A DNA stretch of 64,000 nucleotides from positions 24,035,701 to 24,099,700 of the forward strand of contig CP099846.1 in assembly GCA_030062745.1 (NCBI GenBank), given 5' to 3'. The position numbers and the translations under genes were made by a program. Shown one piece after another: positions 47,982-60,011 of this stretch (positions are counted from its first letter, which is position 1; every line of letters starts with the position of its first letter). This DNA comes from Capitulum mitella (taxonomy: Eukaryota > Arthropoda > Thecostraca > Pollicipedomorpha > Pollicipedidae). Below the pieces are notes generated by a model, which saw nothing but the letters and a program-made list of their open reading frames with translations, ran no database searches and was not told where the DNA came from.

Positions 47982-49133
47982 CCCTATTCCCGGAAGGCCG
48001 ATTCCCGGCAGGGGGGGGCGGATCGAGAACACTTATTCGATTTCATCACAACAAACGGCAATCGATTTGCCGTGACTGAAAGAAAAAAAATTTTCAAAAT
48101 TTTGAAATTTGTGGATACAGGAAAAATATAAAAAAGAGAATTTTTTGACTCCTTATAACTCCGTTGTTTATGGACCGATTTCGATAAAACTGGCACAATC
48201 GAGAGATTATGGATAGGGCTTTTACCAAGGGTATGCGAATCTGAAATTTGAAAAATCATGGGCGCTCACAGGGTTTCAAAAATAGGGGATTAGTCTCTAA
48301 TAACGGAATGAACAAAAGAGGCCAAAACACTTTTTTAGCTTCTGCTAGTCATGTTATGCTAAAGAAGTACAAATCGCATTACAATGTTTGTATAATGTTA
48401 GCATAGGCGGTGCCAGGGACATGAAAAAGGGGGAACTGTCATGGTCACACGTTTCTCAGATCAACTTGTGACCTTTGACATTAAATGACCTCCAGTGACC
48501 TTGGGGTCACCTGGAATGATGTCGTGTGCATTCAATATTATCTGTAAACGTTTTTAATCGATTAAATTCACTCTATTCCAAAAAATTCATTTTTTGGCTT
48601 TTGCGATATACGGTACGTGCACTGACATTTTAGGTCATAGCTCCGTGACCCGACCTGATATCAAGCTGAAACTTGGTACACAAGTAGAAAGCATCTTTCT
48701 ACGTCATATATATTCCGGGTTTGGCATTTGAAAAAACGGCGCCGAAATTATTGCGAAAAAACAAATTTTGACTTTTGACCTTGACCTGACCTTGTAAAGT
48801 GATCTCAGATAAACAAAATTACATCTGCACATTGCCCAACTATTTAGCTATATATTCATGTAAAGTTTTAAGTTCTATCTTAAAAACTCTGTTTTTGGCA
48901 GACATTTTCCTTTTACCCTCAACATGGCCAAAAATGACCTGAGGTGCCTCCCAAAAACGTTGCCTGACTCCGCCCCTGAGCAAAATAGAATTTCGAAATT
49001 TTGTCACGGCGCGTAGAAGGAATAGCTAGGAAAAGTCACCAAGTTTCGTGAAGCTGCGTTAAAAAGCCTGGAATTGGCAAGCAAAAAACCCGAGGGGGGC
49101 GGATTCCGCCCCCCCCCCCTGCCGGGAATAGGG
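47982..49133 (-). mobile_element. TTAA-flanked piggyBac-like element, reverse copy
   Basis: Flanked by TTAA at 47,978-47,981 and 49,134-49,137. Ends are ccctattcccgg and ccgggaataggg, and the interior is the inverse of 41,700-42,910. It contains a short rearrangement at its left end where cccggaaggccgattcccgg replaces a longer segment. Confidence 0.92.
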
Positions 49134-49137
49134 TTAA

Positions 49138-50039
49138 ACCTTGCACTCGAACTCAGATTCACCATACATCCAGACAAAGTTCCAGTCGTTGGCGTCGATG
49201 TATTCGAGAACAGACTATAGTCGAGCCGGAACAGAATTACGGATGGTCGCATCGATGTCGTATCATCACAAATCATTCCAGGCTGCATAATGATGCGTCC
49301 GACTCACTTCAGTAACAACGATTCGACAGATTTGTTACATCCACAGCGGCTTGCTGGTGCTATGCACACACGCCGGCATTGGTCAGCGTGAAAGCACTCC
49401 TTTCAACAGTTTAGGACCGACGTGAACAGGTTTTTGTAATACATCATAAATCTACTATTTCGTGCACCCGTTATTCTCACTTGCACGTGAACTCAAGTTT
49501 GATAATGCACTTCGCCCTGCGACAAGACGGCCTGCCATTAGCAATACGCGCATAGAGTATATTCCACGTTTGCGCTACCAGACTTCAGCGGTTGACTCAG
49601 ATGACAACTGACAGCATATCGCATACTCCAAAAACTGTGGCTGCGAGGTTCATTTCGGCCTCTGCGCCTACAGCTACCTCTAACCGCAAACGGGACATTG
49701 GTTAGCACCATCAGACCTGACATCACACTTGCAAGACGCCATAGCCACAGCTCGACCAAGACTCGGACGCAGCGTTTCCATCAAATACAGCGGCGTTTGG
49801 AAGCAAAGAAGCCGTCAGCTTACCTTTGCTTATCGAAGGGCTAGCGAATGGTTATGGGCCACTCTTCGCAGATGGCGCTACTAATCACGTCATACCCATC
49901 AATAGAGAGCGCCACATGTAGACAGGGTTGACCCATGTGGAGTCCTTCATTCGCGATAAACTTCTACCGCTGAGCTTGACGCCTCATCACACTGCGCTCG
50001 AGGTCCTTCATATTCGTCTTCGCGTCGCTGAGCCGACTC
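49138..50039. other. intergenic, probable 3' flank of the large gene
   Basis: No gene recognised. I saw no AATAAA on the - strand between here and the stop at 50,225, so the end of that transcript is unresolved. Confidence 0.4.
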
Positions 50040-50224
50040 GGATCACGAGCACGAACCGCGAGCCACGGATCAAGAACGTTCATCACGAGTCACGAGCGCG
50101 AATCAAAGATCACGAACGTGAAACACGAATCACGCGTAAGTTGTGAGTAACGACTTACGAGTCACGAATCGCGAGTCGCGGATCACTAGACACGGGTCAC
50201 GAGTCACGGATCCCGAGTCACAGA
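50040..50224 (-). repeat. degenerate cacgagtcacgaatc repeat at the start of the 3' UTR
   Basis: Units of roughly 8-16 bp built on cacgagtcacggatc, running up to the TGA at 50,225-50,227. They are absent from the coding exon itself. Confidence 0.75.
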
Positions 50225-50356
50225 TCACGCCGGGAAGGCGGTCGCCTGCCGTGTCGGTACCACCGCCAGCGGACGGTGGCCGGGCGCCAGCAGGTTGTGC
50301 TCGACGCCATACATGAAGCGGGCAGGACTGTTGTTGATGTAACGCGGTACGTAACC
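50225..50356 (-). CDS. large gene, terminal exon 8
   Basis: Acceptor cacctgcgtgctccag at 50,357. 43 codons, then TGA. It encodes GYVPRYINNSPARFMYGVEH and ends TRQATAFPA. The ordered, aromatic-rich composition contrasts with the rest of the protein and suggests a conserved C-terminal motif. Confidence 0.75.
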   Translation of the reverse strand, partial: GYVPRYINNSPARFMYGVEHNLLAPGHRPLAVVPTRQATAFPA

Positions 50357-53300
50357 CTGGAGCACGCAGGTGCGACGAGGAATTAGGTCGCGTTCTGTTA
50401 TCAGCATTACGACAACATGTAGCTTGAGTCGTTCTTGCCGCCCAATTTGGAGAGAAACAACCAAAACATAAACGTAATAAAACAGTCTAAAACCATTCAA
50501 CAACAACCAATTATCAATTATACCTGCCGACGATTCACAGCACATTACCAGACTCTGACACGTCCGCCTGCCTTGAGCTAACACCTCGTCCCCTGAGCCC
50601 CGAGCCCCGAGTCCCGCCCCCTGATCGGTGCCCCGCCGGGCCGTCAGTACCGACTGCCAACTGACCCGGCGCTGAACGGGCGCCGGCTGAGGCGGAGCGC
50701 GGGCGGCCGCCGCCGGATGCCGCCAGGGGCCGCCGCCGTCCAGTCGCTCCTCACTCCTGCCGCGGCCGACGGGGCGCGGCCCGGCCGGCGGCCGCAGCCG
50801 GCCGCCCCGGAAGTGCAGCTCGTGGTGCGATTGGCTGCGCTGGAAGGCCTGCAGCCGCCGGGACGTCCTGGGGTGGGCCGCGGGAGAGGTTAGTGTCGAG
50901 GAACAGCTCTGGCATGTCGGGCAGTAGCCTTGGGAGTGTGCTGGAACGCTGCCACGTAACGCTAGTTTATGAATTCCCGTGGGTGAACGGCTATAAGCGA
51001 TTTCGTTTCCACTGACGCACGCAGATGAGCGTGCGCCAATGAAGGAAGAGGATAATCGCCGATGAACATCGCAGTCTGTCGTGGTATTAAATATCAGGAC
51101 AAACTGCGTATCATTCAGTTCGTACACATCACATTCGCATCGCATTCCTTTCATTCAATTCAATTCATGCACATCGTACACCAGGCACTACCAAACATGG
51201 ACCCAAGGCATCCGATCATCCTTCCAGGCGCGCCCAATCCGCTCGACATCCCTTGTGGGCTCGTCCCCCACCTGACGCTCCTGGCACCCTCGGTCCCCTC
51301 ACCTAGCGCCTCTGGTCCGCTCGCTGTCGGCCAGGCTGGTGGGGGTCCGACAGTCTCTGTCAGCCCCCGCGGACATGCCCGGAGCCAGCTGAACGGCAGA
51401 GCCCCAGGCGAACGCCCGCCGGTAGTTGCTGTGTGACGTCACTGGTCGCGACGGCCGGCCGTCCGTCACAGGATCGCCGGGAGCTCCTGGGGGAGGATGA
51501 AGAAACGGCAGTTGTTTCACGTTCGGCGACTCACGGCCATTCGGAAGGACTGACTCTGTAAAAGTGGTGCCTAGGAGGAGATCGAAAGTGCGGCTTTATT
51601 TGCCGAGGCGGCAGAAAAAAACGAGCGCCTCCCGAAAACAAGAACCCTGACAACTAACCGTAGGAGATTCTGTCACAAAACACTTAATCATTAGAGCATC
51701 TGACACCCTTTTCCAAAAGACCAGCGTCCTAAACGTTTGGACAGGCTCCGCTGTAGGAAAAAGCAGCAATTTTAAGCAACTTATCTCATATTTAACGCAC
51801 AGGAAAACATATGTTTGCTCTTGCAGCGTATGTATGATCGCTGTTACGTATTCCTGCAAAATCTAGATTTCTAGTTTAGACCGCTTGGCTCAGGGGAGCC
51901 ATGGCCCCCATGGCCCTCCTGGCCACGTCCCTGTCGCGAGCTAAGGCAGGCTGCTGCGGCGACCTACGAACTGCGAGCTGCGCTCTGGGAGCTGGGCGAG
52001 AGAGGTTCGGGACTGACCGCTGTATCGCCTCAGCCGGCCGGGCTTGCTGGGCGGCTCGCTGTAGACGGAGTTGGGCGTCTTGCGGCCGGGCCGACTCGGG
52101 CTGACTCGCTCCGAGATCGGCGGACTCCTGCGGCGGGCGTAAACGCCGTCAGCAGACAGCCGTGTAGGAGATGTGAAGCTCGGACCGATGTATTGCAATC
52201 TTTCCGTGGCCGTCTACCAGCACGTGAAACATTTTGGTGGGCCACATGACATGTGGGCTTTAAAAACGCACACAAACACACACGGACTACAGAAGAAAAC
52301 TACTGATCACCCATTAATTTACTACAGAACACCGCTGCATTCGAGGCATCTGAAAATCGAACATGCCGAACCGCAACCAGCTCAGCTCTCCTCTACCCGG
52401 TACCGACCTGGCCCTCTGCATGTACCGGTACCGGGCGGCCGGGGTGCGGTAGTCGCGGTACTCCCGCCGCTCCTCGTGGTACTCCTGCAGTTCCTGCGTC
52501 AGCCGCTGCGACGCGTCCAGGCTGGGCGACGACTCGTAGCCGCTGCTCGGCTGCCGATTGGCTGAGCCGGCACGGGAGGGCGGGTCCGGCTCGGAGCGGC
52601 CGCCCCCGGCCAGATCGGCGAGGTCGTCGGCTGACCCGCCGGCCTGCCGGGACGAAAGCGTCGGTTTTCCTGCGTTTCTTTGCAGGTTAAGACATTCTCC
52701 GACGCTCGGCAAGTAACTCAACGCATCGGCAAACGACTTACTGGCGCCTGACGGGACACAAGACATAACACAAGACTCTGGACACCTGGACCCAAGATGC
52801 TGTGTGTCCTAAGTTACAAATAAACAAACACGCAAATCAACGTATCGTAACATACGAGTGATATTCTACGAGGAGTGCTGCTGGTTGACCATCAGCAGCC
52901 ATGATGGCAATCTGCTGATTTGTTGCCAGGTACGACACATTATTGAGATTTTTTTATTTACTCCATAAGACAAGTTCACCATGATCTGCGTGATGGGTCA
53001 AACTGAGGAGCAGACCGCTAAGAATGAAAGTCAATCGAGGTAGGTTCACAGCGGCTCACGTGTTGGCTACTGACCTGTTTGGGGCCATCAGAAGCATGCC
53101 GCGCTGAGCCGCCGCGCCGGCCGGACACCGCTGGCAGCCAGCCGGCGGCCGGCCGGGCCAGCGGGTCCGCGCCGGAGGACGCCTCGCCCTCCGGCTCCTC
53201 GCGCCGCACGTGCGCCATACTGTCGGCCGCCCGGGCTGCCTGCTTCCTGCCGCGCAACCAATTCTTGACGCCGGCCAGGAACCGGGGCTTCTCTTGCCTG

Positions 53301-56300
53301 ACTGGTGGTGGAGGCGGTGGCGGGGGCGGCGGCGGTGGCGGCTGCTGCTCGGCCGGCAGCTGGTCCAGCAGCGGCGGCAGGCTGCTGTAGTCGGGCGGCG
53401 GGCACTCGGGCGGCTGCCAGAAGAGGTCGTCGCCGCGCGCCGGCAGCCGGAACTGCGGCGGCGCCGACGCGTCGCAGACGCTGCGCGGGCTCGACTGGGC
53501 CGACTCCTTGTGCGAGCTGAAGCCCATGTCGCTGGCCGAGCCGGACGAGGTGACGTCCGAGCTGGCGACGTGCTCCGGCGCCGGCGCGGCGGCCGGCACG
53601 TTCGCGACAGCGCGGCGCGACTCCTCCAGCTCCCTGATGCGCAGCTGATGCTCGAGCAGCACCTCCTCGTTCTCGCGGAGGCGCTTCTGCTGGAACTCGC
53701 GCTCCACGCGCTGCATGGCCTCCTGCTCCTCTAGGCGACGCCGTTCTTTCTCCTCCGCTTCGCGGCTCAGCTGCGCCTCCAGCTTCTTCTTTTCGATCAG
53801 GCGCAGCGTGCTCTGGAAGGCGAACTTGCGCCGGCCGACGGGCACCGAGCTGCGCGGCGGCTTCTCCGGCGAGGCGCGCTCGGCGCTGGCGCCGCGCCGC
53901 CCGGCCGGCCGGCCCGCGCCGCGCGGCGACGTCGACCGGCCACGCTCCACCTTCGTCGACTGGTATTCGGGCAGGTACATGACGTGGCGGCCGGCCGGCG
54001 GCGCGCCCGCCTCCGAGCGCGCGTCGGCTGCGCGGCGCGGCTCGGCCGGCTCGGGCTCGACGTTCAGCGAGCTGGGCACGCTCCGGCTGAGCAGCCAATT
54101 CTGGTCGAGCGACTGCGACGGGGAGCGGACGGCGCCGCCGACGGCCGGCCGCTCGGGCGTCGCGGCGCCGCCGAAGCCGCGGCCGTCCAGCGAACGCTCC
54201 CGCCGGGCCTCGAGCGCCCGCCCGCCGCCGGCGGCGAACATGCCGCCGCGCGAGGTCAGCTTCGGCAGCGTGTCGCGGCCACGCTCGGCGCCGCCCTCGG
54301 ACGCGTCGTCGCCGCTGCTGGCGTCCAGGTCCTGCGCCGGCGTCCAGCAGCCAGCCGACCGCGCCGCCGCCGGCGACGACGCGGCCAACGGCGGCTCGTC
54401 GGCCGGCGACGCCGCGCCGGCCGGCTCCGGCGGCGGCGGGCTGCCAGCGTCGCCGCCGATGCCCGAGTCGGCCGAGCGCGCGATCGGCCGGTGGCGACTG
54501 AGCTGCTCGCGCAGCGGCCGCTTGGCGGCGGGCTGGTCGCGCCAGCAGCGGCTGGCGGCCGCGTCCAGGTGCAGGCTGCGCCAGGCGGCCAGCGGCGAGA
54601 AGCGTGGCACCTGCTGCTGTTTGCGCGGCACCGTCGGCCGCAGGTGCATCAGGATGGACTCGTCGCCGCCGACGAGCAACTCGACATCGAGCGCGCTCGA
54701 CTGCGAGTGGCAGCTGTGCGCCGGCGAACCGGTCAGGATCTCGTCGCGACTCGCCGTCAGCTGGCGCCGCTTGCTGCGCTCCAGCGTGCTCACGAAGTCG
54801 GTCAGCTTCTGCGTCGGGATGCGCTTGATGTTGGGCGGCCGCTCGGGCGCCGACTCGGTGCTCGCTGACGACACGCGACTGGCCGACCGACTCCGCTCCT
54901 CGGCCGTCCGGCGGTAGCTCACGAGTGGGCCGACGATGCTCACCTCCTCATTACGCTTTACCTTCGCCAGGGCGGACACCTTGCCGTCGTCCGGCTCGTG
55001 CTTCTCGACGGAGGGCGCCATGCCGAAGTAGAACGGCGTTGGTTTGGGCTCATCGCCTCCGCCGCCGACCTGGATGGCGTCGGTGCTGACTGTGATCTTG
55101 ATCTTGTGGCTGTCCCAGTCCTCATGTCTGGGCATGTCCTCAGTTTGTTGACGCCTGTCCTCAACCGGCTGCCGTTTGTCTTCAACGGGATAGTGCCTAT
55201 CCTCAGATGGCTGGTGCCTGTCTTCCTCGGGCTGGTGACTGTATTGAGTGAAGTGGTGCCTGTCCTCAGATGGCTGGTGCCTGTCTTCCTCGGGCTTGTG
55301 ACTGTATTGAGTGAAGTGGTGCCTGTCGTCAGCGGGCTGGTGCCTGTTTTCGACGAGATGGTGCTTGTCCTCGGCGGGATGGCGCCTTTCCTCAAAGTCC
55401 GATGCCCAGCCACGCGCCGCCTGCAGCACCCCTTCGCTGCGACTGACGCCCCTGGACCGCCCCAGCACGCCGCTCCTGGAGGACGCCGGGCGCTCCGTGT
55501 GTGCGTCGCGCGCCACGTGCACTCTCGGCAGACTGGCGTAGGCGCCGGTGCCGGCCGGTTCGCCCTGCTGCAGCGCCACCTGGAGACAGTCGACGCTGCG
55601 GGCGCGCGCCCGGCCGCCGCCGACCGCCGGCGGGCCACGGTCCTCGGAGGCGGCGCGCGCTGCCGCCGCGCGGCCGGCCGGCCGGCGCTGCGCGTGTGGC
55701 CGAAAAAGCCTGCGGCGCGCGCCCTCCCTCTCGGCCGGCGGCGGCGGGCGGACGGACGTCGGCACCGGCGGCGGCGGCTCTCCCGGCGGCGGCGGCAGAC
55801 TGAGCTCTGGCGGCGGCGGCGCGCGCAGCCGGCGCCGCTCCAGCCGCGCGTGCGCGACGCGGCCCGGCCGCCGGGACTGGCGGCCGGCGTCCAGGTCGCG
55901 GAGGTCGGGCTCGCTGCCGTGCGTCCTGGCCGGCGCGTGCGCCTCCTCCGCCAGCCAGCTCTCGCTGCGCCCCTGCGGCGACGACCTGCAGCGGAAGCGG
56001 CGGCTGTGAGGCGGTGTGCGAGCGGGCGCGGCGACGGCCGGCGGCGGCGTGACGCGGCGCGACCGCGGCCGGGATTGATCGCCGCTGCATATGCGGCGCG
56101 GCCGACCGAGCCGCCGCGCTGCGTCGCGTGACGCGGCGGACGACCGTGACGGGGCGCCGCGTCCGGCGGCTAGCGACCCCCGGACGCGGACTGCGCCACA
56201 GATAGCGTCCGCGGCCGCGGCGCCGGCCGCCTCACGCGCCGCGCCGCGCGCGGAAATGGCCCCCTCACGCGCGGCGAACACGCCAGATTGAGTCGTCACC

Positions 56301-58298
56301 CGCCGGCCGCCTTCGACGCGCCCGGTGGGCCGTCACGTCCGTCACGTGACCGGGACGCCGGCGCGTGACGGCGCCGCGGCTAATGGCGGTCGGCGGAGCC
56401 TCGCGCCGGCTCGGTGACGCGGCGGCACCTGCCGTCGCCGCCGTCGCCGCTCTGCGGTCGTCGGCGGCCGCGAGCTCGCGCTGGGCGACGAACCGTGACA
56501 GCGCGAGCCGGCGGTTATCACCGGCCAGAAGTGGCCGATTTCTAGCCGCGCCTAGTCCTACTGGTGGCCAATTAATCTCGCGGGTGTTTTCTAGCCGCGA
56601 TGTATTATTCATCGGGTATCGCCAGTCACTTTCTCTGCAAACGGCAGTCGGAGAGCCGATGTGCCCAAGATATTCTGGTGTAATGTTTTGCCAGCTCTCA
56701 CAGGGTCCAGTCCCAGCTGGAGAGAAGCCTGAGAAAGTTGCAATTGTCTCACCCTGCAGCGGAATTTCTTTCTCTGCAGACCGACGCGGAGATATGCAAA
56801 GGTCTCATTGGTCCCTGCGTTCCAGACGCGAGCGTCATAGAGAAACGCACTGCCCAGGGTGGGATATTGCTCTCTCTCTCTCGTGTAAACGTCGGTCGGG
56901 CGGCAGGTTTCACTCTTTGGCTGCAGCTGCGCCGCCCGCCGTTTAAACCGGTTTGAAACTGAAGCAAAACTGCGATCAGACACGCCAGCGATTCATCCCG
57001 CCTTCCCGCAAAACACGTCCATGGGAGCAGCGCGGTTTGAAGGACGGTCAAACAGCGCGAAAAGTGCGCAATCACGGCCGCAGGGTCCCTATTTCCCCCG
57101 AATTCCTCGCGCCAGAAAACAAAGCGTGCCCGAAGACCCGCCGCCGCGTCCTTGACGTGTCGCGTTCAGGGCGCCACCCGCATATTTCGATCCCACCATC
57201 GCCGGCACCTGTTGAACGCCGGTCGCTACCGGCGGGCTTCAGCCGAGCCGAGCCGAGCCAGGCCGAGCCGGGCTGGGACCAGCCCTGACCCGGCTGGCCG
57301 GGCCGGGCCGCCAGCTGACTGCGGCCGGTCTGCGGCCGGTCGGGGCGGCGGGCCACTGGGGCGGACGCGGCGCTCACCTCAGCAGGCCGGCGGCGGAGCT
57401 GCAGCCGCGCTCGGCGCCACCCTCGCCCACCACGCCGGCCGCCATCTGCAGCTTCTGGCCGGGCACACGGTCCGGCAGCACCTGAGGTCATGGCGCATGC
57501 GCGTTAGAGCGACGGGCCAGACCTGACCGGCACGAAGAGACGGGTCACCGCGACTCATTCGGATGAAAAGGAATGTCGCAGGCTGGGCTCGGTCCAGGTG
57601 TCGGTCAGTTCCTGTTCCGCTGGCACAAGAGCGCCGCTCGCTAACGAGCGGACCCGTGCAAAAAAGGCAAAACACCGGCGTGGCATGCGGCCGCGTTTCA
57701 CCGGCGCCAGCCGACAAACAGCGGACAGGTGCAATCGGTCGCCAAGCCGGGTCGGCCGGCTAGCAGCGCTGACCGACTGCCGGGGTGCCGACTGGAAACG
57801 CGGCCGCCGGGCGCACGGGCGGTTCCGGCGCAGAGAACCGGAAGAAGGCGTCCCGCGTCCACCGGCCGACGGGCGCGGATGAATGGGGTCGCGGCGAACT
57901 GGGAGTGCCCGGGGCCGCTCCCACGACCTGTGACGCGCAAATCCAGCCGGGTGATTTCACACGGCGCGGTGCAACGGCGGCGGGCGCCGCCGAGGAGACT
58001 GTCGCCTGCACGCCGGCCGAAGGCAGTCAGTGTGCCAATGCAATGCCTGGTATGTGGTGCAGGCGCGTTGCGGGACGGCCGGTCCTGCATAATCGAGAAG
58101 GTGGGGCGTGCATTATATGGGTCGCCGGCGTCCCGCGCAACAGGTTCTGGATCGGAGGATGATTCGACGCAGTTTGTGCGGGCATCAATGTGACCGTAAG
58201 ACGCTTCGGACAAACACGAACACGATTCTCGGGCACATGACACCTGAAGTGCGTTCTCGTAATCCGCTAATAGTCACCAGCAGGAGTCGGCCGGCGAA

Positions 58299-58338
<40 letters not shown>

Positions 58339-58671
58339 AACAGCAAGTCTCATTTACGGCTATCGCTGCCATCGAGATCAAACCCCGCGACACTCCAGAC
58401 AAAGCGAGTCTCCGGTCCGCATCCAGCGGTCGACTTCCCCACCGCCACTCACACGGACACCACAATCGGAGGCCGCGCGGCGGCCGGCGCGGCGGCCCGC
58501 ACATCTCGGGCCGCGGGCGCGCCCGCTCCGGCACGTCACTCACCCTGACGGGCGGCGGCAGCGGTCGGCCGTAGCCGATCAGGCGGCCGGCGCCGTCCCG
58601 CGACAGCGAGCGCACCGCGCCGGGCCCCAGCTCGGCCGCCTGCGAGTGGTGGTTCCCCATCAGCGCCGCAC
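50225..58671 (-). CDS. large disordered, myristoylation-type scaffold-like protein, eight exons, about 1,410 aa; unrecognised
   Basis: Exons on the - strand: 58,671-58,544; 57,481-57,378; 55,985-53,075; 52,808-52,408; 52,199-52,018; 51,486-51,303; 50,867-50,666; 50,356-50,225. GT/AG ends and phases agree throughout; the coding total is 4,233 bp (1,410 codons plus stop). An alternative exon 5 donor at 51,964 adds 18 codons. The start MGNHHSQ fits an N-myristoylation signal (Gly2, Ser6). Residues about 272-354 are EDRHQPSE-type heptads, 792-865 a charged coiled coil (EKKKLEAQLSREAEEKERRR), about 937 a PPDY motif, and 954-969 polyproline. The C-terminus carries GYVPRYINNSPARFMYGVEH. Most of the rest is Arg/Pro/Ala/Ser-rich and probably unstructured. 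This suggests a membrane-tethered adaptor binding WW, SH3 or EVH1 partners, by inference only. I do not recognise the family. Confidence 0.75.
50666..50867 (-). CDS. large gene, exon 7
   Basis: Strong acceptor ctctcccgcggcccaccccag at 50,868 and donor CGCCGG|GTCAGT at 50,666. 202 bp, phase 2 to phase 0. It encodes RRLQAFQRSQSHHELHFRGG and a Pro/Ala-rich tail. Confidence 0.7.
51303..51486 (-). CDS. large gene, exon 6
   Basis: Strong acceptor ctgccgtttcttcatcctcccccag and strong donor GCTAG|GTGAGG. 184 bp, phase 1 to phase 2. It encodes NYRRAFAWGSAVQLAPGM and a short Ser/Arg tail. Neither neighbour works in phase without it. Confidence 0.7.
51752..51933 (-). mobile_element. family I miniature element fragment in intron 5
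   Basis: taggaaaaagcagcaatttt through the terminus ggccacgtccctg. The hairpin end is missing. It lies only about 30 bp from the distal alternative donor of exon 5. Confidence 0.6.
52018..52199 (-). CDS. large gene, exon 5 (two possible donors)
   Basis: The acceptor ccacggaaag at 52,200 has a weak pyrimidine tract but fits phase 2. It encodes YIGPSFTSPTRLSADGVYA and KTPNSVYSEPPSKPGRL. Donor AGCG|GTCAGT at 52,018 or GTAG|GTCGCC at 51,964; both leave phase 1. Confidence 0.65.
52408..52808 (-). CDS. large gene, exon 4
   Basis: Acceptor tttgtttatttgtaacttag at 52,809 keeps phase 0. A weaker alternative, gtcccgtcag at about 52,747, would break frame with exon 3. Donor GCCAG|GTCGGT (phase 2). It encodes SKSFADALSYLPSVGECL and a QELQEYHEERREYRDY charged segment. 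Confidence 0.7.
53075..55985 (-). CDS. large gene, exon 3 (2.9 kb)
   Basis: A 2,911-bp exon, 970 complete codons. Acceptor ccgcttccgctgcag at 55,986 and donor AAACAG|GTCAGT at 53,075. The open frame extends further upstream only from a GTG and has no ATG for hundreds of codons, so an acceptor rather than a start is required. Contains the heptad tract, the coiled coil, PPDY and polyproline. Antisense open frames of 377 and 400 codons here are by-products of the GC-rich composition. Confidence 0.85.
57378..57481 (-). CDS. large gene, exon 2
   Basis: Acceptor catgacctcag and strong donor CTGAG|GTGAGC. 104 bp, phase 0 to phase 2. It encodes VLPDRVPGQKLQMAAG and a short Gly/Ala stretch. Confidence 0.7.
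58298..58338. repeat. (CA)n microsatellite in intron 1
   Basis: About 40 bp of ca dinucleotides with two cata interruptions. Confidence 0.9.
58544..58671 (-). CDS. large gene, first coding exon
   Basis: Acceptor gtctcgcccgcag at 58,672, an 11-nt 5' UTR, ATG at 58,658-58,660, 39 codons (MGNHHSQ to LPPPVR), and donor CAGG|GTGAGT. At least one non-coding exon must lie further upstream. Confidence 0.75.
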
Positions 58672-60000
58672 CTGCGGGCGAGACGGGCGTGAGGAGCGCC
58701 GCCAGCGCCGGACGTTCGCACGTGTTCGGCCGCCGCGGTGACGTCACGGCGGCGTTGTCACGGCCCGGCGAGCTGGGACAAACGGCGATCTCGGCGCACG
58801 GCGGGGACGAGGGAGACGGATGGCGGCGACGCGAGGCAGGCGTCTGTCGCGGGGATGATCGGACATCGCGGGAGACAGCCGGAGAACACGGGAGACGTGT
58901 TATCTAAGGAGAATACTTAGATAACCGAGCAGCACGAGAGACAGCTGGAGATCGGTGACAAAAACAGAGCATGGACGGCAATTATAGATAACGAGAATAA
59001 GCACGGGACGTAATCGGGGATCTCGAAAGACGATCGGAGATCATTGGAGGGAATCGCAAAGCATGGGTACAGCCGGGGGCACAGGAGACGAATAACCTTC
59101 ACCGCTCACCGATGGCAGTCGTCACAAGTCACTGGACAGTAGACCGGGCGCAAACAGCGGGAGCCATTTGGCCGTTTCGCAAAACGAACCCTTGTACGTC
59201 GACAAGCGGCGAACACCGGAGACGAGTAGCAACGACAGGAAGCAAACGCCGATCAAAGAAGGCACGCGACAATCACAGGAAAAACACGGTCTGATACGGG
59301 AAACATGCGAATGCACTGACAACGGCAGACAATCGGCAACGTTGTGCGCAGCGTTCAAAGTCGCATCCATGTGTGTAGCAGCTCATACGGCAATTAAGCC
59401 AGCGGCCCTACCAAATTTGTATGGTGAGATGATATAGCTTGGTAGCGTAGCATGGTGTTGCATAGAAAGACATTACCAGTAAAGTAACTTTAGTCCTACC
59501 GGTTTTGAAAACGCCCTACATTGATGGTCGCCTCGAGGCACGAGCGGAAACTCCACTCGTTCAGCCATAGCCTCTGACTACCCCACCGCCCGGGAGCGCC
59601 ACAAACAGTAACGGCGATCACGCGGCGGAATTCCGGAATCCGGGATCATCTACCGGGGCATCCCGTCCTGCGCCGCGGGCCTCCCCGCACCGGCCAGCGC
59701 CTCCCCGCGCACGGAACCAGACCGGCGACAAACAGGCGGCACGGCGCATCACGTGCCGGGACGCCAGCTGGCGCCGGCCGTGACGACCGTGACGCGGCGG
59801 CGGCAAACGCCGCCGCCGAGGCCGGACGGTTTTCAGAAGCGGCGCGGCGCACGTCGCCGCCGCATCGTGAGTGTCGCTCCAGGAAAAACGTGTTTCGGAA
59901 TGCGATATCGATGGTAGCGATGAGGGCTTTTGGTGTTTCCTGCCTGCCATGCTCAGCGGCTTACTTCTAAGCATGCGATGATGACGCGCGTAATTTTTTG
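58672..60000. other. upstream region of the large gene
   Basis: GC- and CpG-rich near 58.7-58.9 and 59.6-59.9 kb, as expected for a promoter-proximal region on the - strand. No TATA box or first exon could be fixed. 58,860-59,300 has drifting ggagatcgg/gagacagc-type short repeats. Confidence 0.4.
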
Positions 60001-60011
60001 GTTCTGTATCA

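Noticed and set aside
53715..56131. Antisense open frames of 400 and 377 codons on the + strand
   Set aside because: They lie opposite exon 3 of the large gene, where GC-rich codons make stops rare in every frame. The protein sequences are low-complexity Arg/Ala and have no splice support.
56265..56299. Start of the large protein at the beginning of its longest open frame
   Set aside because: The frame begins with GTG, not ATG. An acceptor at 55,986 fits the phase of the upstream exon and gives a proper ATG at 58,660.
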